From contig JBAKBP010003134.1 in assembly GCA_037953745.1 (NCBI GenBank), forward strand, positions 62,001-126,000: a DNA stretch of 64,000 nt, written 5' to 3'. The position numbers were made by a program, and so were the translations under genes. Shown in pieces: positions 1 through 9,367 of the stretch (positions are counted from its first letter, which is position 1; each line of letters opens with the position of its first letter). The notes beneath the pieces are model-generated. The model had not been told where the DNA came from, ran no database searches, and saw nothing but the letters and a program-made list of their open reading frames with translations. The DNA is from Lithodes maja. Lineage: Eukaryota; Arthropoda; Malacostraca; Decapoda; Lithodidae.

Positions 1-2655
1 ACCGTAACCACCAATAATAATGATATTATCACGTCCGACACCGACAGTGATGACACTCTCATCGATTCCGACACCGACACCGACAGCACTCTTACCGACA
101 GCACTATCTGGAATACCAATAAACCCTCCACCATTGGTCCGATAACCACCACCACCAATACAGGTATCGTCGATACACCAAGAAAAGATAGAATTAGCAT
201 AAAAAAGGAATTATTCCAACCCACTGATAAAGATAAATTGAAACCGAATAAGATAAAATATAAACAGGGGGAAATATTTCAACCCGCCTTACGTATCAAA
301 ATGGAAAATAAGAGCCCGCTACCGCCACCCCCCCCAACCAATAATTTTGAAACACAAAGACCATTAGTCGCCGATAATATTCCTCCCATGGAAGAGTCAC
401 CCCAACTCCCACTCCTCATCCACCGTTCAATCGGTATACCACCCGTTATATCGCAACCAAATCCACAAACAACTCTCCCTATCACCACACACCCCGTTGC
501 GGCGGTGGCAGTGAACAGAAGACTACCACCAACGGCCGTTGGCTCTCAAATGGCTATCCAACCACCCAATATGACCCCACTCTCAATTCCACGACCACCA
601 CATAAAATGCCAATAGAGTGTGAAGATTCTGGACATGTAGAGATAAATTCCCATGATTACAACCCCCCAACCATGACTTCACCACCTCCCACACATGGTA
701 GTGGATTTATATATAATATTCCTTCCATTATGGAAGATTCTTCTACCGTGACTCCCATTATATCACATATGGTACCACCAATGACTCTTTCGAACCCCGT
801 AGTTATCCCCCCACCTGAACCCCGCCGCCATAAAACAGGAAGAAGAACATTACATAAAATTACTTGTGGAGTTTCCGGACATGTAAATCCTAGAGAGCAA
901 CAATCTTTTGGATCAGGTTTACCACCGTTAAATCAAATGGGGGTAATATCGTCATCACCGACAAAACATCCCCCGCCACCACCATCAGTGCATTCTGGCA
1001 TCGCTGTACCGCAAATGGGGGGAATATCATCATCACCCAAAATAACGGGGGGTGTAGATGAGAGTAACTCTTCTTCCATTCCCGCGATGGTTGGTGGTTC
1101 GACAACTCCCCAGACAGAACAACCGTCACCATCTGGCATCGCTGTAATCCCATCGACAGCCCATCGAGGAGTGGAGGAGCCAAGCTTTCCGTCATATATA
1201 CACATGATGAGTGTACCAACCCCAAGTGATGTTAGGCCGACACCCCCCCAGCCAGGAAATTTGACTGTTGTACCACCACCAACGGCTCTTTCGAACCCCA
1301 TAATTATTCCCCCACCTCAGCCCCGCCCCCACATTATACCAAGAAGAAGAACACTCCAGAAAAATACTCATGATATATCTAATGGGTTAGATTTGCCGTA
1401 TCGAATGGGGGGGATATCAACATCACCCCAAATAACGGGGGGTGTAGATGAGAGTAACTCTTCTTCCATTCCCGCGATGGTCAGTGGTTCGACAACTCCC
1501 CAGACAGAACAACCGTCACCATCTGGCATCGCTGTAATCCCATCGACAGCCCATCGAGGAGTGGAGGAGCCAAGCTTTCCGTCATATATACACATGATGA
1601 GTGTACCAACCCCAAGTGATGTTAGGCCGACACCCCCCCAGCCAGGAAATTTGACTGTTGTACCACCACCAACGGCTCTTTCGAACCCCATAATTATTCC
1701 CCCACCTCAGCCCCGCTCCCATATTACAGCAAGAAGAAGAACACTCCAGAAAAATACTCATAACTATGTAAATCCTATATATAAGGGATTAGATTTGCCG
1801 TATCGGATGATAACGGGGGGTGTAGATGAGAGTAACTCTTCTTCCATTCCCGTGATGGTCAGTGGTTCGACAACTCCCCAGACAGAACAACCGTCACCAT
1901 CTGGCATCGCTGTAATCCCATCGACAGCCCATCGAGGAGTGGAGGAGCCAAGCTTTCCGTCATATATACACATGATGAGTGTACCAACCCCAAGTGATGT
2001 TAGGCCGACACCCCCCCAGCCAGGAAATTTGACTGTTGTACCACCACCAACGGCTCTTTCGAACCCCATAATTATTCCCCCACCTCAGCCCCGCCCCCAT
2101 ATTACAGCAAGAAGAAGAACACTCCAGAAAAATACTCATAACTATGTAAATCCTATATATAAGGGATTAGATTTGCCGTATCGGATGATAACGGGGGGTG
2201 TAGATGAGAGTAACTCTTCTTCCATTCCCACAATGGTCAGTGGTTGGACAACTCCTCCCATAGAACAACCGCCGCCGGTTATACTCCCTTCCGGAGGAGG
2301 TTCGACAATGGAGGAGCAAAGTTTGGCACCCCCACCAACCCAAAGTAATACACAACCCATCCATCAAGGAGGTTTCACAATGCGGCGAAGTTTGGTACCC
2401 CCACCATCGATACCAACCCAAAGGCCGACACCTCCCCGTCAAACGCAGCAACATATCGTGACACCAACCCAAAGTGATACCTTTTATACACGACCTCACA
2501 CACCATCACCACCGCCAAGTGTCAGGCGGCGGGTAAATGTAGTACCACCGCCAATGGTAGTGGTAAATGTTACGCCAACACCTTCCACCTTACCGATTCC
2601 CCAATCCATGATGTCGACACCTCCGTTCACACAAGGTTGGATAATTCACCATTAA
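1..2655 (+). CDS. Pro-rich repeat protein, N-terminus cut by window edge
   Basis: The reading frame is open from base 1 to the stop at 2653-2655, about 884 residues with no start codon in view, so the gene begins before the window. The visible start is Asp/Thr/Ser-rich. The rest is dominated by Pro, Ser and Thr with PPP runs and PPPQPR motifs. A unit of about 126-130 residues recurs, beginning near 1041, 1431 and 1810 with a partial fourth near 2187. Each unit starts ITGGVDESNSSSIP and ends in a basic RRRTLQKNTH segment. I see no signal peptide, membrane segment or enzyme motif. It resembles low-complexity structural or tegument-type proteins of large DNA viruses only in composition. The end overlaps the next open frame. 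Function unknown. Confidence 0.7.
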   Translation, partial: TVTTNNNDIITSDTDSDDTLIDSDTDTDSTLTDSTIWNTNKPSTIGPITTTTNTGIVDTPRKDRISIKKELFQPTDKDKLKPNKIKYKQGEIFQPALRIKMENKSPLPPPPPTNNFETQRPLVADNIPPMEESPQLPLLIHRSIGIPPVISQPNPQTTLPITTHPVAAVAVNRRLPPTAVGSQMAIQPPNMTPLSIPRPPHKMPIECEDSGHVEINSHDYNPPTMTSPPPTHGSGFIYNIPSIMEDSSTVTPIISHMVPPMTLSNPVVIPPPEPRRHKTGRRTLHKITCGVSGHVNPREQQSFGSGLPPLNQMGVISSSPTKHPPPPPSVHSGIAVPQMGGISSSPKITGGVDESNSSSIPAMVGGSTTPQTEQPSPSGIAVIPSTAHRGVEEPSFPSYIHMMSVPTPSDVRPTPPQPGNLTVVPPPTALSNPIIIPPPQPRPHIIPRRRTLQKNTHDISNGLDLPYRMGGISTSPQITGGVDESNSSSIPAMVSGSTTPQTEQPSPSGIAVIPSTAHRGVEEPSFPSYIHMMSVPTPSDVRPTPPQPGNLTVVPPPTALSNPIIIPPPQPRSHITARRRTLQKNTHNYVNPIYKGLDLPYRMITGGVDESNSSSIPVMVSGSTTPQTEQPSPSGIAVIPSTAHRGVEEPSFPSYIHMMSVPTPSDVRPTPPQPGNLTVVPPPTALSNPIIIPPPQPRPHITARRRTLQKNTHNYVNPIYKGLDLPYRMITGGVDESNSSSIPTMVSGWTTPPIEQPPPVILPSGGGSTMEEQSLAPPPTQSNTQPIHQGGFTMRRSLVPPPSIPTQRPTPPRQTQQHIVTPTQSDTFYTRPHTPSPPPSVRRRVNVVPPPMVVVNVTPTPSTLPIPQSMMSTPPFTQGWIIHH

Positions 2656-2756
2656 ACCACCAGACACCAACTATACCTCCCACATCGGAACCATCCCTCC
2701 ACCCAAATGATCCATACTGGGCAGGTAGGTCACTCAATGCTCATGTTGCAATAAAT

Positions 2757-4550
2757 ATGGACATATCTAGGGAAAGCATCCATCCCATAGTGGTACCCTC
2801 TACACCAATAATACCTTCATTGATTGATAGACAGGTAATTCCTCAAGAAAATGAATATGATCTGAGTTATAGGACTAATAGAAATACTAGTAACCCACAG
2901 AATCCATTGGTTGAATATAGTTCAGATAATAGAATACTTGTAGTTGGGGCTAGCGGCGGTGGACGCAGAGGTGGCGCTGGCGGTGGCGGTGGCGGTGGGC
3001 GCAGAGGTGGCGGTGGGCGTATCCAACAAAATAGAGCCAATACAGATAGTGACGAAGAAGTATCAGATGAAAGCCGCCGCCGCCGCCGACGAAGAAGAAG
3101 AAGAAGAAGTGGCGGCGGTGGTGGTAGGGTTAGGGCCGGCGATGAGGATTTAATGAGTGATATCAGCAGTATCTATCACAATGCAACTAATAATAATAAC
3201 CATCAAAGAGATGACCGTGGTAGACAACAGATTAGGGCCATCGATGAGGATTTAATGAGTGATATCAGCAGTATCTATCACAATGCAACTAGTAATGATG
3301 ATGATGGACGTAGAGGAAGAACAGCGAGGAGGCGTAGGCGTATAGGTGGTGGGCGTAGACGTGTAGGAGGAGGGGTCGGTGGGCGTAGACGTGTAGGAGG
3401 AGGAGGTGGTGGGCGTAGACGTGTAGGAGGAGGAGGAGGTGGTGGGCGTAGACGTGTAGGAGGAGGAGGAGGTGGTGGGCCTAGACGTGTAGGAGGAGGA
3501 GGGGGAGGGGGTGGGGGTGGTAGTAGTAATGGTGATAGTATTGATATCTATAACACTGCATCTGGTGATAGTATTGATATCTATAACACTGCATCTAGTG
3601 ATATTGATGACTATCACACCCCACCCCATGGAGGTGGTGGTAGTAGTGATAGTGATATTGATGACTATCACACCCCACCCCATGGAGGTGGTAGTAGTGA
3701 TGGTGGTAGTATTGATATCTATAACACTGCATCTAGTGATATTGACTATAACACCCCTACCGATGACAGTGGCAATTATAATATTGCTCCACCACCCACT
3801 AGAGATGGTTTCTGTAACTTCAATGTAGATAATGCCAACCTCGACAACAAGAAGGCAATAATCCGGAATACATATGCAAAACAAGAAGTGGATGTTTCAA
3901 CTAATTTAGATAGAATAATTAAAATGTTAAGTAAGAGCCTGTCAAAATTAGTACATCCGGAATTTGAACATAATTTAAATGAGTTTTATAACTCATTATG
4001 TAACGTAAAATCAGAATATAAACCAATAAATGTCTCGTACATGTGTTACTTGTCTAGTCTCATTATGTGTGTGGGTATAAAGGATCTCTATATTACATAT
4101 ACATTCAATCTAGAATTTGATGGTAAACTAGGCTCGGTAGACCAAATGATATGTCTGTGTCTGGATGCCGTTCAACAATTCATGGGTGATATTGATTCAT
4201 CCTTCGATTTAAAATTATGGGATGCAATTCTATTACATAAATCAACAAATACATTATATTACTTGATAAAATGTCTTTTCAAAGTACTTTATGTTATGAA
4301 GTGTAGGGTAGCGATTTTGGAACAATTAAATATTACAACACACCATTATGGTACGGCTTTGAAACACACACTATTGTATGCATCTAGTCATATTTGTACA
4401 ATGGAGAGAAGTATTATCCCATTGTATACACAAATTAAAGGATTGTCGATTACGGATCGGCATTTCATCATTCGTGATTACTCCGTAGAGTCTTTTCTAG
4501 AAGATAGGGAAAAACTCTCTATGAATACATTTGCATATATGAAAATATAA
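2757..4550 (+). CDS. Gly/Arg-rich protein with ordered C-terminal domain
   Basis: The frame is open from upstream of 2637, but its first ATG is at 2757, giving 597 residues. The N-terminal half is disordered: GGR-type and poly-Arg tracts (about 2950-3130), five GRRRVGGG-like repeats (about 3340-3530), two copies of DEDLMSDISSIYHNAT, three of DSIDIYNTAS and two of DDYHTPPHGG. The last 240 residues change character to a helical, Cys-containing segment of ordinary composition that is probably the functional domain. RGG and poly-Arg tracts often bind nucleic acid, so a nucleic-acid-binding role is inferred. I do not recognise the C-terminal domain. The frame remains open back into the Pro-rich gene, so the true 5' end could come from splicing or frameshifting. 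The ATG at 2757 is the simplest choice. Confidence 0.65.
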   Translation: MDISRESIHPIVVPSTPIIPSLIDRQVIPQENEYDLSYRTNRNTSNPQNPLVEYSSDNRILVVGASGGGRRGGAGGGGGGGRRGGGGRIQQNRANTDSDEEVSDESRRRRRRRRRRRSGGGGGRVRAGDEDLMSDISSIYHNATNNNNHQRDDRGRQQIRAIDEDLMSDISSIYHNATSNDDDGRRGRTARRRRRIGGGRRRVGGGVGGRRRVGGGGGGRRRVGGGGGGGRRRVGGGGGGGPRRVGGGGGGGGGGSSNGDSIDIYNTASGDSIDIYNTASSDIDDYHTPPHGGGGSSDSDIDDYHTPPHGGGSSDGGSIDIYNTASSDIDYNTPTDDSGNYNIAPPPTRDGFCNFNVDNANLDNKKAIIRNTYAKQEVDVSTNLDRIIKMLSKSLSKLVHPEFEHNLNEFYNSLCNVKSEYKPINVSYMCYLSSLIMCVGIKDLYITYTFNLEFDGKLGSVDQMICLCLDAVQQFMGDIDSSFDLKLWDAILLHKSTNTLYYLIKCLFKVLYVMKCRVAILEQLNITTHHYGTALKHTLLYASSHICTMERSIIPLYTQIKGLSITDRHFIIRDYSVESFLEDREKLSMNTFAYMKI

Positions 4551-4587
4551 TTATAACCCACACAGAATTAATGTCATATTGAAGTAT

Positions 4588-4863
4588 ATGACGTGTAAAC
4601 GAACTATAGATGATGATGATTATTATGCGAATATTTTTCGTATTATACCCAACATTAACGATTACGAAACAATGAATTATATCAATACATTAAATAATGA
4701 GCACATGTTAATAATTGGGGGTCAATTGGATCCACCCTCGATAATCATCGACAACAAAAACAAACCGATAGTGGAGGATTTAAAAATGGAATTTGTCGAT
4801 AAAAAACGAAATAGAATATACCTTAATTTGAAAAACGTTCAAATATTGGAAGGTGATATTTAA
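4588..4863 (+). CDS. small acidic hypothetical protein
   Basis: 91 residues from the ATG at 4588; a TTG three codons upstream is in frame but less likely. The product has an Asp run near its start and a mixed beta-like pattern at the end (RNRIYLNLKNVQILEGDI). No signal peptide or membrane segment is seen. It lies 37 bases after the Gly/Arg-rich gene on the same strand and is followed 35 bases later by AATAAA, which could end both transcripts. It was not recognised. Composition and position support a real gene, but the short length keeps confidence moderate. Confidence 0.5.
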   Translation: MTCKRTIDDDDYYANIFRIIPNINDYETMNYINTLNNEHMLIIGGQLDPPSIIIDNKNKPIVEDLKMEFVDKKRNRIYLNLKNVQILEGDI

Positions 4864-4897
4864 GTTGTAAATCATATATTCGTGAACATCTATCTCA

Positions 4898-4903
4898 AAT
4901 AAA
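4898..4903 (+). terminator. poly(A) signal AATAAA
   Basis: A canonical AATAAA lies 35 bases after the stop of the 91-residue gene and is the likely 3' end signal for the plus-strand genes to its left. Confidence 0.55.
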
Positions 4904-5053
4904 ATTAACGGAAAATTCTTTTCTATGTCCAAAATACAACAGGGGTAGTCAATTGAGAGGGTGTTGTCGAAATATGGAACAAAATAACATGATGATCGTC
5001 GAGCCTTTCTAGGACACGGTTGAAACGAAACGAGTTTTCTGGTTAAATAAAGT

Positions 5054-5059
5054 TTTATT
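5054..5059 (-). terminator. poly(A) signal on minus strand
   Basis: TTTATT on the plus strand reads AATAAA on the minus strand, about 125 bases after the stop of the minus-strand gene at 5185. The surrounding bases (a GGTTAAATAAAG-like stretch, then a run and CATACTAC) resemble the conserved 3' ends of the glycoprotein genes at 23-42 kb. Confidence 0.55.
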
Positions 5060-5115
5060 GTCAAAAAATAATCATACTACATACGCGCGCGCAAAAAAAA
5101 AAAGAAGCGTCTTAT

Positions 5116-5150
5116 ATATATAACCCCGAAGCGACCAAATAATATTGATT
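5116..5150. repeat. dispersed AACCCCGAAGCG motif, copy 1
   Basis: The stretch ATAACCCCGAAGCGACCAAA followed by ATTGATTGGC recurs nearly unchanged near 8944-8975 and 32967-33010, and in weaker form near 36040 and 41305. All copies lie in non-coding DNA next to poly(A) signals, mostly 3' of minus-strand genes. Its function is unknown. Confidence 0.5.
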
Positions 5151-5184
5151 GGCACATACCGGTGAGTTTTTTTTTTTTCCCCGC

Positions 5185-5625
5185 TTAGGTGGCATGAAGT
5201 TCATCTAGAATATCGCCAAATATGGTTTTATAATTACAATCTGTTATTACGAGGCTGACTATATAATCTCTAAATGTATTAAGTATGGTACGAGAGTACT
5301 TATTTTTATATACTTTAGCTTTATAAATTTTAACCATAGGATGTAAAACATCGCGTATGGCTTTTCTGTTACTACAACGTGTTGCCTCTATTGCAAGATA
5401 ATCCTCTTGGTTTGAATTATTTAATTCTATTAAAAACAAGCGAAATTGGTTATTTATTTTGGCCGCCGCTGTAGTCACTTTGGAATAATACTCTTCTAAA
5501 TCGCCCAACCCATCATTTATAAATGCTATAATTTCCTCTTCGGGATATTGCAGCTGGATTTGAATAAATTAAATTATATCATCTCTAAAGGATTCAAATG
5601 TATTTTTTACCACTATAACTTCCAT
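5185..5625 (-). pseudogene. minus-strand hypothetical gene with one in-frame stop
   Basis: An uninterrupted frame runs from 5568 to the stop at 5185. It is continuous in phase with an ATG at 5623-5625, broken only by a TAA at 5569-5571. Translation on both sides looks like ordinary protein: Lys-, Asn- and Ile-rich and helical downstream. If the stop is real, either the gene is dead or translation begins after it, but no ATG is available early in the downstream frame (the first near-start is TTG at 5508). A sequencing error or a small intron is also possible. The product is not recognised. The gene lies back to back with the spliced gene that begins at 5742. Confidence 0.5.
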
Positions 5626-5741
5626 TAGTGTAGCGTTCATTCTCGTTGTGATTGATCGATGGGTTAAAAATGCATTTACACATTTCCCCATTTTCAGATC
5701 GGTATACCCAAAGAAGTTGGAGCGAGAGACATTCCTCTACG

Positions 5742-6697
5742 ATGGAAACAATCGACGTCTTTCCCTCACCAGTGAGTATATATATCACCAGAACAACACT
5801 TGTGCGTGCGATGGATTCTGGACCCAGTGAATAATAATATACTGTACGTACCCTACGTACATTGACTGATGTTGTGATATCTTTCAGATAGTTGGCGGTG
5901 GATGCTTCGTGGATATACCAACCGTACCCACATCCTACGACACCGTTTCGTTGATTTGTACTCCATTCTGGAATGCATGGCCCGAGTTTTATAGGGGTTG
6001 GCGACAATACATGACACCACTTCTTAGAAATTCATTGAATATTTTCAATAATCATAATATATCAAATGTGTGTCAAAGTCTGGGGCGATTAATCGACGAG
6101 AAATCTATACTATACATGAGAGTTGTCATTGTGGTAGCGGATAGAGCCACACTTGTAAATTTTCATAATTGGCACTGCCGAAAATATTCTCATGTAAAGA
6201 TGGAAATATTTGTATTATTCACATGCGATACCCCCCTTCACGCGACTATCGGGATATTAAATTTTAAAATGAAAGTTTTTTGTATTCAGCAATATGATGT
6301 AGATCATCAATTCCAAAAACTGGTCCACGTATGGGGGAATTACGCTATCACCTTTTCACGTTCTGGCGCCTGTTTAATACCCGAAACGGGTATGTTGGAA
6401 CCCGGCGAGTGGTTGACATTTAATTCCCGGCTAGATGGGATGTGGGTGTATTTTGATGAGGAGGAGTTGGAGGATCTGAGTCTGATGAGAAATTTTGATA
6501 CCGAATTCTGTCCGTTGAATCTTAACCGAAAGAAACTAGACGTTGAGATTCTCGACAAAATATTTCAACAATGGGAAGAGATGTACATCTACTCCCCAAA
6601 AATGGAGTCTATCTTGGACATTATGAAAATGATGTACGTGAACATAAATGCCAAGTCGGACCGAATCGAACAGAGAATAGAGAAAATTGACACGTGA
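5742..6697 (+). CDS. spliced hypothetical gene (two exons)
   Basis: Exon 1 is 5742-5771 (ten codons from an ATG) and exon 2 is 5888-6697. The intron at 5772-5887 starts GTGAGTAT and ends with a pyrimidine-containing TATCTTTCAG. Both boundaries are in phase 0, giving 279 residues. Without splicing, exon 2 has only a GTG at 5909 as a possible start, which supports the intron. The protein begins hydrophobic and Trp-rich, and has a basic, Met-rich end with coiled-coil character (SDRIEQRIEKID). No known family was recognised. This is the only convincing intron in the first 11 kb. The next gene starts 141 bases downstream on the same strand. Confidence 0.65.
5772..5887 (+). other. predicted 116-bp spliceosomal intron
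   Basis: The donor GTGAGT and the acceptor TTTCAG fit eukaryotic splice consensus. The intron is short and TA-rich at its 5' end. It separates a ten-codon first exon from the main exon without changing the reading phase. Confidence 0.6.
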
Positions 6698-6838
6698 GTA
6701 AGTTTATTCAAATACCAAGCCGAGTTCAAAATGGCCCAAGCAATCCTCAGCACTAGCATTTTTGTTTCGAAAGGTAAATATATTCAACACGTATTACTCG
6801 CAAAGGGTCACAGAAATTAAGACTTTCAAGCAGACCTT

Positions 6839-8014
6839 ATGGAATTTTGTCACATATTACAGAGCGAAAGAATAGCCATAGAAACCCTTGACGAGGACCG
6901 ATGTAGTATAACCATGACTTCGACAGTAATGGATCTGCAAGATCCAGAATTTTTCGAAAGAGGGTATAGAAATAAATTTGTGTTTTTAAGACAAATGACA
7001 ATGTCCGGTATTGGTGTTTACGCACCGATAAATGATGCCATGTTCATCAATCCATGGTCTTTCGCCATTGGTAACATTCTCCAATATCCATACTCGATAA
7101 TATCGCAGGTGTCCATGGAAGATTATGTCCAAAATGGAGCCCAGATGGGAGCACAATACAACGTTATACGATTGGATAATCACGAGGGACAGATATATAA
7201 CGATAAAACAAATTGTTATAATAGTGTTATACCCATTTTTAGCCCGCAGGCGGCTGATATTATGAAACCACTAATTGCCACCAAATTGTATGCAATGTGT
7301 GTCACATTTGCCATCTTAAAATCTCCCCATTTGATAGACGGGGATATACATTTTGCAGCTCTAGGGGTACTGTGGTTACATATCATAAATAAAACAAAGG
7401 AGGAATCTCAAAAGATAATTAGCCATGTAGAGACCACGGCTCGCTTATATTTGGCCAATTATTCAGACTATTTGGAGATGCTTAGGGTTGAACCGGCCCG
7501 GGCTCTCCTAACTGTCCATAGTCCCACGCTAGTCAAGCCCCTTTTTATCCTCCACCTTCACGGACATGACCAGGGGGGGAGGTATGAAATGTGTAGGCTA
7601 TTGATAGTTGAGTTCTTGGGTCGCTGTATACGCAAACAGAAATTTCATTTTCCTTTCGCCCATTTTTTTTTACCCACCGGGGAAATTGATAATGAGGGGG
7701 TATGTAAAATGTGGTTTTTCAATGATAAAACATTAAGACAAAAAGTGTTGTTCAACTTATTTCATAAATTAAATAAAATGCGTAATCAGACATCGGCAGG
7801 AGATATGACATTGAGTACCCTTCGTGTAGCAATATCATATCTTCTACCACATCCAAAGAAGGTGAAATGTCTATTTTATCCCAAACGTCTCTTGGTGTAT
7901 GTCGTACATGTCCTAAGACAACACACTTCTAAAAATCGAATGTTTAAACCGATACCCTTATACAAAGAGGCCGTGAAGATAATCCATGCCAATTTAACCC
8001 TGTACGGACCATGA
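6839..8014 (+). CDS. hypothetical protein, 391 residues
   Basis: A complete frame with an ATG start and ordinary amino-acid composition; the second half is basic and rich in Leu and Phe. It has no signal peptide and no clear membrane helix; hydrophobic stretches near residues 155-185 look like buried helices. There is no enzyme motif I can name. It follows the spliced gene on the same strand and is followed by a TATA-rich promoter for the next gene. Its length, conserved-looking globular sequence and lack of repeats make it the best candidate in this part for a core viral protein, but the family is unknown. Confidence 0.7.
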   Translation: MEFCHILQSERIAIETLDEDRCSITMTSTVMDLQDPEFFERGYRNKFVFLRQMTMSGIGVYAPINDAMFINPWSFAIGNILQYPYSIISQVSMEDYVQNGAQMGAQYNVIRLDNHEGQIYNDKTNCYNSVIPIFSPQAADIMKPLIATKLYAMCVTFAILKSPHLIDGDIHFAALGVLWLHIINKTKEESQKIISHVETTARLYLANYSDYLEMLRVEPARALLTVHSPTLVKPLFILHLHGHDQGGRYEMCRLLIVEFLGRCIRKQKFHFPFAHFFLPTGEIDNEGVCKMWFFNDKTLRQKVLFNLFHKLNKMRNQTSAGDMTLSTLRVAISYLLPHPKKVKCLFYPKRLLVYVVHVLRQHTSKNRMFKPIPLYKEAVKIIHANLTLYGP

Positions 8015-8045
8015 GGCTTTTTTTGTTTACGGTCCACCGTATCAA

Positions 8046-8119
8046 CTCCTCAGGCCACACCCCCTAATATATATATAATATATATATATAAAGGCTGAGG
8101 TAGGGGGGTTCACTTACAA
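8046..8119 (+). promoter_or_regulatory. promoter: CCACACCCC, TATA, GCTGAGG module
   Basis: CCACACCCCC at about 8055, a long TA tract ending TATATAAA at about 8085-8092, then GGCTGAGGTAGGGGGGTTCAC just downstream. The start codon follows at 8134, so the leader is short. The same order of elements precedes the paralogue at 9.2 kb, almost base for base, and occurs on the minus strand at 17.4 and 19.5 kb. Confidence 0.6.
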
Positions 8120-8133
8120 CACCGGCAGCAAAT

Positions 8134-8619
8134 ATGGCGGGTGGTATTGAAACCCAGGAGTCTATGTGTCAACTGTGCATGTTAATGGGTTACTATTCCA
8201 AACTCATCTCGTATGGAAAGAAGTTCGGATATGAAGGAAAGGAACTTCAACAATTTGTAGATAAAGATTTGGAGATTTACAGGCAAATCTCGTACGGAAG
8301 GGAGTTCGGATATGAAGGAAAGGAACTTCAACAATTTGTAGGTAGAGAGATGGAGAAGTTCAGGCAATTCAGAAGTGAAGAGATGGCGAATGACAGGCAA
8401 TTAAAAAGGGATTGTATGGAGAGTTACCTGCAAAGCAAAAGGGAAGTAATGGAGAATGACAGGCAATTAAAAAGGGATCGTATGGAGAGTATCCGGCAAA
8501 AGAGAAGGGAAGAAATGGAGAGTGACAGACAGGCTGAAATTGAATTGCTGCAGTTACAAGTGGATATATTATTACGAAAAGCACGTCCGGTCCGTAATGA
8601 TGATGGAGGAGAGTGGTGA
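8134..8619 (+). CDS. coiled-coil repeat protein A
   Basis: 161 residues from an ATG. After a short Cys-containing start (residues 12-16), a 30-residue unit ending YGxEFGYEGKELQQFV appears twice. It is followed by charged 12-residue-scale repeats of the type REEMESDRQ. The pattern predicts a long charged helix or coiled coil. There is no membrane segment. It is paralogous to the gene at 9368-9799 in both promoter and protein repeats, so the two arose by duplication. The short near-identical repeats suggest repeat-number variation. Function unknown; a structural or binding scaffold is an inference. Confidence 0.65.
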   Translation: MAGGIETQESMCQLCMLMGYYSKLISYGKKFGYEGKELQQFVDKDLEIYRQISYGREFGYEGKELQQFVGREMEKFRQFRSEEMANDRQLKRDCMESYLQSKREVMENDRQLKRDRMESIRQKRREEMESDRQAEIELLQLQVDILLRKARPVRNDDGGEW

Positions 8620-9204
8620 CATGGGCTCTTGGCTGAACAGATTACCCTTTTAGTGGACAAACAACTATAATAATACCCACATCACACGTTATAATCATAA
8701 GATAATTGATGGTTTTTGTATAATATCTTCACTTATACTTTTTTAAATTGGTATTGTAAGTGTGTGTGTTATTTTTATCCCTTTGTATAAGTTTATATTT
8801 TGTTCTAAAAAAAATGCTCGCGACAATTTAAAAACTATTTTTCTGTATTGTAATATATATATATATATACCACACCGTGCACATTATATATATATATATA
8901 TGACGGAGGTGTGAGTAGTACGACTCAATAAGGATGGTGTATAATAACCCCGAAGCGGGCAAATAAAAAATTGACCATTTGACGTCGGGGCCTAGTGAAA
9001 TATGGTGTGTCAACTCCGTGGAGTGATATCAGAATGTGGTTGAGTAATGGAGAAATCTCGCTCTACTTGAATCTTGGGTTTTTATACCAACTCTGAACGT
9101 GAGTCCAGGGTCCTCAAAATTGCGACCCAATATGTCTCTTGGACCTGCAACTCGGGCAACCTCTGCCCCCTGGCCTATGATTGGCTCCCATCCATATAGA
9201 CCAC
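8620..9204. other. non-coding spacer with TA tracts
   Basis: No credible gene. It contains two long TA tracts (about 8850-8870 and 8886-8900), a second copy of the dispersed AACCCCGAAGCGGGC motif (about 8946-8962) ending in AATAAA at 8962-8967, which may end the gene at 8134, and an ATTGGCT (inverted CCAAT) near 9180. A 61-codon minus frame here is dominated by TA repeats and was not accepted. Confidence 0.5.
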
Positions 9205-9252
9205 ACCCCCCTCTATGTTTATAAAAAGGCTGAGGTGGGGGTGTTCACTATT
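9193..9252 (+). promoter_or_regulatory. promoter of second coiled-coil gene
   Basis: TAGACCACACCCCCC, then TTTATAAAAAGGCTGAGGTGGG and GTTCACTATTG. It matches the promoter at 8.05-8.12 kb in order and sequence. TATA is about 145 bases before the likely ATG at 9368, so this leader is longer than that of the paralogue. Confidence 0.6.
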
Positions 9253-9367
9253 GTTACAAGCACACATATACAGTCTAGCGGATGGTGTACCCAATCACTG
9301 GGACAATAATAGCTGGCTGAGCCATCCACACAAGAGTTTATATCCGAAAATTGTGAGCTGTGTGACA

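Noticed and set aside
890..2499. Repeated minus-strand frames of 72-122 codons over the Pro-rich gene
   Set aside because: They repeat with the coding repeats on the other strand and reflect low-complexity sequence.
3252..3884. 210-codon minus-strand Thr/Ser-rich frame
   Set aside because: It mirrors the Gly/Arg-rich repeats on the plus strand; the plus-strand frame continues into a normal domain, this one does not.
5594..6007. 137-codon minus-strand frame
   Set aside because: It is antisense to the spliced gene and its first exon and has shifting composition; the plus-strand interpretation explains the region better.
6694..6838. Donor-like GTGAGTAAG at the end of the spliced gene, possibly joining it to the 391-residue gene
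   Set aside because: The possible acceptors before 6839 do not put the downstream gene in phase, and that gene has its own ATG.
9215..9367. Longer N-terminus for coiled-coil protein B
   Set aside because: It would start within the TATA box; the ATG at 9368 gives a protein like its paralogue.
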